Shown piece by piece: positions 7,115 through 10,467 of a DNA stretch of 10,467 nucleotides. Position numbers and translations under genes: made by a program. The number at the start of each line of letters is the position of its first letter. The stretch's first letter is position 1. The stretch lies in NCBI GenBank assembly GCA_035506295.1, contig DATJPR010000096.1:1-10467 (forward strand), written 5' to 3'. The stretch comes from DATJPR01 sp035506295 (GTDB lineage Bacteria; Bacteroidota; Ignavibacteria; UBA10030; UBA6906). Under the pieces are notes generated by a model. The model did no database searches, was not told where the DNA came from, and was given only the letters and a program-made list of their open reading frames with translations.

Positions 7115-8025
7115 TGGGACCGGAGCACAGCGATCGTCCCAGAGCGCGGGGCCGGAAAGGAGCGGGCCTTGCGGCTGTTTGGTTTCTTTCTCCGACGATG
7201 ATCGTGTTCTCCGTGTTTGTACTCTTCCCGGTGGTTTTTTCCTTCTACCTGAGCTTTCAGGAATGGAACATGTTCGGTGGGAAAAGGGTTTTCATCGGCC
7301 TGACGAACTACGCCGCAATTCTGCGCAGCACGGAGTTCTGGGATGTTCTGAAGAACACCGTCGTCTATACCGTCGGAACCGTCCCGCTCAACATGGCGCT
7401 GTCGCTGGTCATCGCGTTCTTCCTGAACAAGAAACTCGCCGGCAGGAAGCTCCTCCGGACTGCGTTCTTCACGCCGGTGATCATGTCGTCGGTTGCGGCC
7501 GCCGTAATCTGGCGATGGGTATACGAGCCGAACTTCGGCCTCGCCAATTACCTGCTCGGCGTGTTCCACATCCCCGCCGTCAACTGGCTCAACGATCCCA
7601 CCGCGGCGATGTTCGCGCTCATCGTGATGGGAGTGTGGAAGTCGTTCGGTTTCAACATGGTTCTCTTCTCCGCCGGCCTGCAGGGAATCCCGAAGCACTA
7701 TTACGAGGCGGCGGAGATCGACGGGGCCGGCCGCTGGCGCAGGTTCTGGAATATTACGATCCCGCTCCTCAGCCCCACGACGTTCTTCGTCCTGGTCATG
7801 ACGGTGATCGGGTCGTTCCAGGTTTTCGACACGGTCTACGTGCTGACCTCGGGCGGCCCTTTGGGGTCGACCAAGGTGCTCGTCTTCTACCTGTATGAAC
7901 ACGCGTTCAAGTACTTCGATATGGGATACGCGTCCGCGGTGGCATATCTGCTCTTCGCCATCGTGTTCATTTTGACGATGGTCCAGACGCGGTATCTGAG
8001 AGACAAGGTCCATTACGGGATGTGA
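7111..8025 (+). CDS. Sugar ABC transporter permease (MalF/UgpA type)
   Basis: This integral inner-membrane subunit of 304 residues should form half of the transport channel. Hydrophobic segments are evident at about 20-48, 88-106, 118-135, 166-190, 222-245 and 272-292, matching the usual six. The coupling-helix EAA motif is present as EAAEIDGAGRWRRFWNITIP (199-218) and would contact an ATPase. The open frame extends far back into the binding-protein gene, but the sensible start is the ATG at 7111, which overlaps the upstream TGA by four bases; a second ATG follows at 7114. The segment before residue 20 is charged, as expected for the cytoplasmic N-terminus. Its stop abuts or overlaps the second permease gene. 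Confidence 0.95.
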   Translation: MMGPEHSDRPRARGRKGAGLAAVWFLSPTMIVFSVFVLFPVVFSFYLSFQEWNMFGGKRVFIGLTNYAAILRSTEFWDVLKNTVVYTVGTVPLNMALSLVIAFFLNKKLAGRKLLRTAFFTPVIMSSVAAAVIWRWVYEPNFGLANYLLGVFHIPAVNWLNDPTAAMFALIVMGVWKSFGFNMVLFSAGLQGIPKHYYEAAEIDGAGRWRRFWNITIPLLSPTTFFVLVMTVIGSFQVFDTVYVLTSGGPLGSTKVLVFYLYEHAFKYFDMGYASAVAYLLFAIVFILTMVQTRYLRDKVHYGM

Positions 8026-8033
8026 GAGTGAAG

Positions 8034-8870
8034 ATGAAGATGAACGCCGTCAAACGCCTTTCCGGTTCGATCCTCCTCCACGTCGTGATGTACGGTCTGG
8101 CGTTCATCACCGTCGCGCCGTTTCTCTGGATGGTGTTGACGTCGTTCAAGGGGCTCAGCGACATCATGGTGTATCCGCCGAGCTGGTGGCCGAAACACGG
8201 TTCGCTCAACAACTACATCGATGCGCTTCAAGCCGCGCCGTTCGGCCGCTATTACGCGAACAGTCTCTTTGTGGCGATCTCCGTGACGCTCGGTCAGATG
8301 GTGACCTGTTCCATGGCGGCGTATGCGTTTGCCCGCCTGAAGTTCCGCGGCCGCGACGCGCTGTTCTATGTGTTCCTCGGCACCATGATGATCCCCGGAC
8401 AGGTGACAATGATACCGTCGTTCATGGTGCTGTACTGGCTCGGCTGGATCGATACGTACCAGGCGCTCATCGTCCCCGGTCTTGCCTCCGCCTTCGGGAC
8501 GTTTCTGCTGAGGCAGTTTTTCATGACCATCCCCTTGGAGCTTGAGGAAGCGGCGAGCATCGACGGGTGCAGCCGGTGGGGGATTCTCTGGCGAATCATC
8601 CTCCCCCTGGCGAAGCCCGCCCTCGCGACCCTCGCGGTGTTCACCTTCATGGGAGTGTTCAATGACTTCCTGTGGGCGCTTATCGTTGTCAACTCGGAAG
8701 AAATGCGCACCGTGCAGCTCGGGCTGGCGATCTTCCGCGACCGTTACCAGACGGATTGGGGTCAACTGATGGCGGGTTCGGTGATGGCGACATTGCCGAT
8801 CCTCCTTCTGTTCTTCGTCGCGCAGAAGTACTTCATCCAGGGGATCACCCTGAGCGGCATGAAAGACTAG
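8034..8870 (+). CDS. Sugar ABC transporter permease (MalG/UgpE type)
   Basis: This is the second inner-membrane channel subunit, 278 residues when read from the ATG at 8034. LLHVVMYGLAFITVAPFLWMV near the N-terminus and the following SFK are typical of MalG-type partners. The EAA motif is EAASIDGCSRWGILWRIILP (172-191). About six membrane segments are visible, the last being ATLPILLLFFVAQKYF near the C-terminus, which ends in GITLSGMKD as usual. The start is ambiguous: GTG codons at 8022 and 8028 and ATGs at 8034 and 8040 are all in frame. I chose 8034 because GAGAG lies five bases before it. With the GTG at 8022 it would overlap the upstream gene by four bases. No gene for the matching MalK-like ATPase follows. 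Confidence 0.94.
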   Translation: MKMNAVKRLSGSILLHVVMYGLAFITVAPFLWMVLTSFKGLSDIMVYPPSWWPKHGSLNNYIDALQAAPFGRYYANSLFVAISVTLGQMVTCSMAAYAFARLKFRGRDALFYVFLGTMMIPGQVTMIPSFMVLYWLGWIDTYQALIVPGLASAFGTFLLRQFFMTIPLELEEAASIDGCSRWGILWRIILPLAKPALATLAVFTFMGVFNDFLWALIVVNSEEMRTVQLGLAIFRDRYQTDWGQLMAGSVMATLPILLLFFVAQKYFIQGITLSGMKD

Positions 8871-8891
8871 CGTGAGGATGTGCAAACATCT

Positions 8892-8898
8892 GAAGAGG
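8892..8898 (+). promoter_or_regulatory. Ribosome binding site that fixes the start of the unknown lipoprotein
   Basis: GAAGAGG lies eight bases before the ATG at 8907. An in-frame GTG at 8880 would give a longer product, but it has no better site, and the ATG places the hydrophobic signal at the true N-terminus. Confidence 0.65.
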
Positions 8899-8906
8899 TT
8901 GCTTCC

Positions 8907-9884
8907 ATGATCACCAGGAAATACTCATTGCCGGCACTGCTCGCCGCGATTATACTCGTCGGCGTCGGCCTGCACGTGGGGTGTACGAAGGAGGACAACA
9001 CGCTCCTGCCGTACAACCCCGACACGCCGGGCGGAGGCCCGGTCAGCCTGACAGCAATCCAGGTGGAGGACAGCGTCTATACGCCGCGGATCTCCTGGGG
9101 CGGCGGCTACGTGAGCGCGCTCGGGGCAAACAGGGGCCCCGCGGCGATCCTCGATACGTCGCTCCTCTGGTTGCTCCACGCCGCCGGCAACGGCGTGCAC
9201 TATCAGGCGAGGTTCGGCACGACGCCCGCCGGGACGGAAAATCTCACGGCCCAATATGGCGGAACGCCCGCGACGACGCTGGTTGAGGATCAGTTGTACA
9301 CCTTCTGGATCGCGCGTGATGAGCTCTGGTCGACCATCGCCGCGAATCCCGGAAAAATCCTCGCTGCTGATTCGACTATGACAGCGCTTTCCCGGATCAG
9401 CGGCGATACGCTGTTCCTGACCTCCCGGTCCTTTGAAGAGAAACAGAACCCGATCGATCTCTTCATCGGAATACGCAACGTGACTGCCGTCGGAAGACTC
9501 GGGGTCATCAACGTCGTGCAGACAAACACTTCCAACGCGCCGATCATCACCTTCACGGTGACGGAAACAGGGGCGCCCGACACGCTCCTCGCGAATATCG
9601 GCATCGCAGCGGGAAGCTCGTACGATGTAGGAAGCGTTGTGTGGGAGATCCTCGCGGTCGATACCACCACCGGTTCCGATGTCTTCTGGACGCGGGATGT
9701 CGTCGCATCGCCGGTCGTGGCTGGACAATCCGTTCCGGGCACTCGCGTCTTCACTGCATTCCCGGCAGCCGGCCTCCAACGGAATCAAACATACTATGTA
9801 TGGATTGCCGACAAGCTCTGGGACCAGCGGAACCGGGCGCGCACCGGCAACTACTACGCGTCCGCGACCTTTGAGACTTTTTGA
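8907..9884 (+). CDS. Predicted secreted lipoprotein of unknown function in the transporter operon
   Basis: I do not recognise a named family. The 325-residue product starts with a basic and hydrophobic signal (1-25) ending in GLHVGC, with Cys26 as the likely lipid anchor. The -3 residue is His instead of the usual Leu, so the lipobox is atypical. A Pro/Gly-rich linker follows (about 35-46), then Ser/Thr-rich beta-type sequence without obvious catalytic residues. An aromatic motif occurs twice, YTFWIARDELW at 131-141 and YYVWIADKLW at 296-305, each near the end of a stretch of roughly 100-130 residues. This suggests two fibronectin-like or other beta-sandwich domains. It lies 36 bases after the second permease stop with no terminator between, so it is probably in the same transcript. 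A surface sugar- or polymer-binding role is inferred from context only. Confidence 0.8.
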   Translation: MITRKYSLPALLAAIILVGVGLHVGCTKEDNTLLPYNPDTPGGGPVSLTAIQVEDSVYTPRISWGGGYVSALGANRGPAAILDTSLLWLLHAAGNGVHYQARFGTTPAGTENLTAQYGGTPATTLVEDQLYTFWIARDELWSTIAANPGKILAADSTMTALSRISGDTLFLTSRSFEEKQNPIDLFIGIRNVTAVGRLGVINVVQTNTSNAPIITFTVTETGAPDTLLANIGIAAGSSYDVGSVVWEILAVDTTTGSDVFWTRDVVASPVVAGQSVPGTRVFTAFPAAGLQRNQTYYVWIADKLWDQRNRARTGNYYASATFETF

Positions 9885-9907
9885 GCCGGCGCCCGGGGCA
9901 CAAGCAT

Positions 9908-9941
9908 TCTGCAATGGTCATTAATAGTCATTCATCTGCAA
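9908..9941 (+). repeat. Nested direct repeats upstream of the CBM9-like gene
   Basis: TCTGCAA occurs at 9908-9914 and again at 9935-9941. Between them GTCATT occurs at 9917-9922 and 9927-9932, ten bases apart. The order is therefore A, two bases, B, four bases, B, two bases, A, all in the same orientation. The element is AT-richer than its surroundings, and a weak promoter-like pair (TTAATA 9921, GATTAT 9944) overlaps it. Confidence 0.45.
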
Positions 9942-9954
9942 AGGATTATCGCTG

Positions 9955-9965
9955 AAAGGAGGTGA
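9955..9965 (+). other. Extended Shine-Dalgarno-like sequence without a start codon
   Basis: AAAGGAGGTGA is fully complementary to the usual 3' end of 16S rRNA. No ATG, GTG or TTG lies within the normal 4-12 base distance downstream; the only GTG (9962) is inside the element. The nearest convincing gene start, at 10074, has its own ribosome site. Confidence 0.4.
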
Positions 9966-10060
9966 ATCGCCGCGAAGGAGTCGTTACGAATTTCTCTAAC
10001 AGCCGTCGATCGAAGTACAGGGTGTGGGAAGAGTTCAGTCACACATCAATCCTTATCGTT

Positions 10061-10067
10061 GAGGAGG
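10061..10067 (+). promoter_or_regulatory. Ribosome binding site of the CBM9-like gene
   Basis: GAGGAGG lies six bases before the ATG at 10074, a strong site that supports this start. Confidence 0.7.
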
Positions 10068-10073
10068 CTTCAT

Positions 10074-10467
10074 ATGCGAAGGTTCAGTGCTAGTGTTGTG
10101 TTCCTTGTTTGCCTTCTGTCTTCCGTCTCCACGCTCTTTGCCCAAAGAGTGAAGGTGGAAGTCCCGAAGGTCGACCCGTCGGCCATCACCATTGACGGCA
10201 AGATGGATGAGGCCGCATGGACCACCGCCGCCAAGGCGGACCTGATTACCGCGACCAATTTCGGCGGGTGGTTCAATTACTACGGCCGGACCGTTCTCGA
10301 ACCGGATTATCCGGAGCTCTATGCCAGGATGCTTTGGTCCGAGGACACGTTGTATGTGTTCATCCACATCAAGGACCTGGTGAACGATTCCACGGGGTTG
10401 TACTTTCCGGGGAACGAAGGAGGGAGCCACTGGTCGGGCGACCAGCTTTTCGTGAGCCTGTCCAACC
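10074..10467 (+). CDS. Secreted carbohydrate-binding family 9-like protein (5' part only)
   Basis: The first 131 residues are visible and the frame is open to the right edge. A signal peptide (about 1-23, VVFLVCLLSSVSTLFAQ) predicts export. The mature start has the CBM9-like signature: ITIDGKMDEAAWTTA (38-52), an ARMLWSEDTLYVFIHIKD strand pair (84-101) and HWSGDQLFVSLSN (119-131). In this family the domain binds sugar chains, or occurs as a beta-sandwich in surface proteins and in enzymes such as xylanases; a larger protein with further domains may follow. It is 189 bases downstream of the unknown lipoprotein gene in the same direction, so it may be the last part of the sugar locus or have its own promoter. 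The catalytic role, if any, cannot be told from this fragment. Confidence 0.85.
   Translation, partial: MRRFSASVVFLVCLLSSVSTLFAQRVKVEVPKVDPSAITIDGKMDEAAWTTAAKADLITATNFGGWFNYYGRTVLEPDYPELYARMLWSEDTLYVFIHIKDLVNDSTGLYFPGNEGGSHWSGDQLFVSLSN

Noticed and set aside
5735..8013. Two long minus-strand open frames opposite the binding protein and first permease (5735-6919 and 6979-8013)
   Set aside because: Compositionally biased translations with no motifs, fully antisense to strongly supported transporter genes.
8925..9914. 329-codon minus-strand open frame opposite the unknown lipoprotein
   Set aside because: The plus-strand frame has a ribosome site, a signal sequence and an internal repeat. The minus frame is Arg-rich with none of these.
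9962..10093. Small open frame of 43 codons starting at the GTG inside the Shine-Dalgarno-like element
   Set aside because: The start codon is part of the ribosome-site sequence, so spacing is impossible. The product has no motif and the frame overlaps the CBM9-like start out of frame.

Overview
The window is about 10.5 kb of GC-rich DNA and probably comes from a Gram-negative chromosome. It carries lipoprotein and secretory signals, a classical sigma-70 promoter and good Shine-Dalgarno sequences. The LacI-type regulator and the PA14-bearing GH31 resemble proteins I associate with the Bacteroidota/Ignavibacteria/FCB branch. The strong Shine-Dalgarno sites and the TTGACA/TATATA promoter do not suit a core Bacteroidetes genome, so an Ignavibacteria-like or other FCB lineage is my best guess, held with low confidence.

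Layout. (1) Positions 1-1517, minus strand: a two-gene translationally coupled unit made of a corrinoid (B12-binding) protein and a zinc-type homocysteine S-methyltransferase, the latter cut by the left edge. Together they look like two detached modules of cobalamin-dependent methionine synthase. (2) Position 1659-4487, plus strand, divergent from unit 1: a secreted GH31 glycosidase, probably an alpha-xylosidase, with a PA14 domain inserted after the catalytic barrel. (3) Position 4458-5632: a possible terminator, a near-consensus promoter, a palindromic operator and a LacI/PurR-family repressor gene. (4) Position 5740-9884: a second, longer copy of the palindrome, then a sugar ABC importer (binding lipoprotein and two permeases) and a predicted secreted/lipid-anchored protein of unknown function with a repeated aromatic motif. 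No ATPase is present. (5) Position 9885-10467: a 189-base spacer with a nested direct repeat and a Shine-Dalgarno-like element without a start codon, then the start of a secreted CBM9-like protein that runs off the right edge.

How it fits together. Regions 2-5 read as a carbohydrate-use locus. The exported GH31 would release sugar from an oligosaccharide or polysaccharide, the importer would take it up, and the LacI-type repressor would shut off itself and the importer through the two palindromes. The shared palindrome, present just after the -10 box of the repressor gene and 36 bases before the importer's first codon, is the strongest regulatory signal in the window. The methionine-synthase-like unit looks functionally unrelated and is simply the divergent neighbour.

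No RNA genes, CRISPR arrays, insertion sequences or phage genes were seen. The long open frames on the strand opposite the real genes appear to be shadows caused by high GC content.
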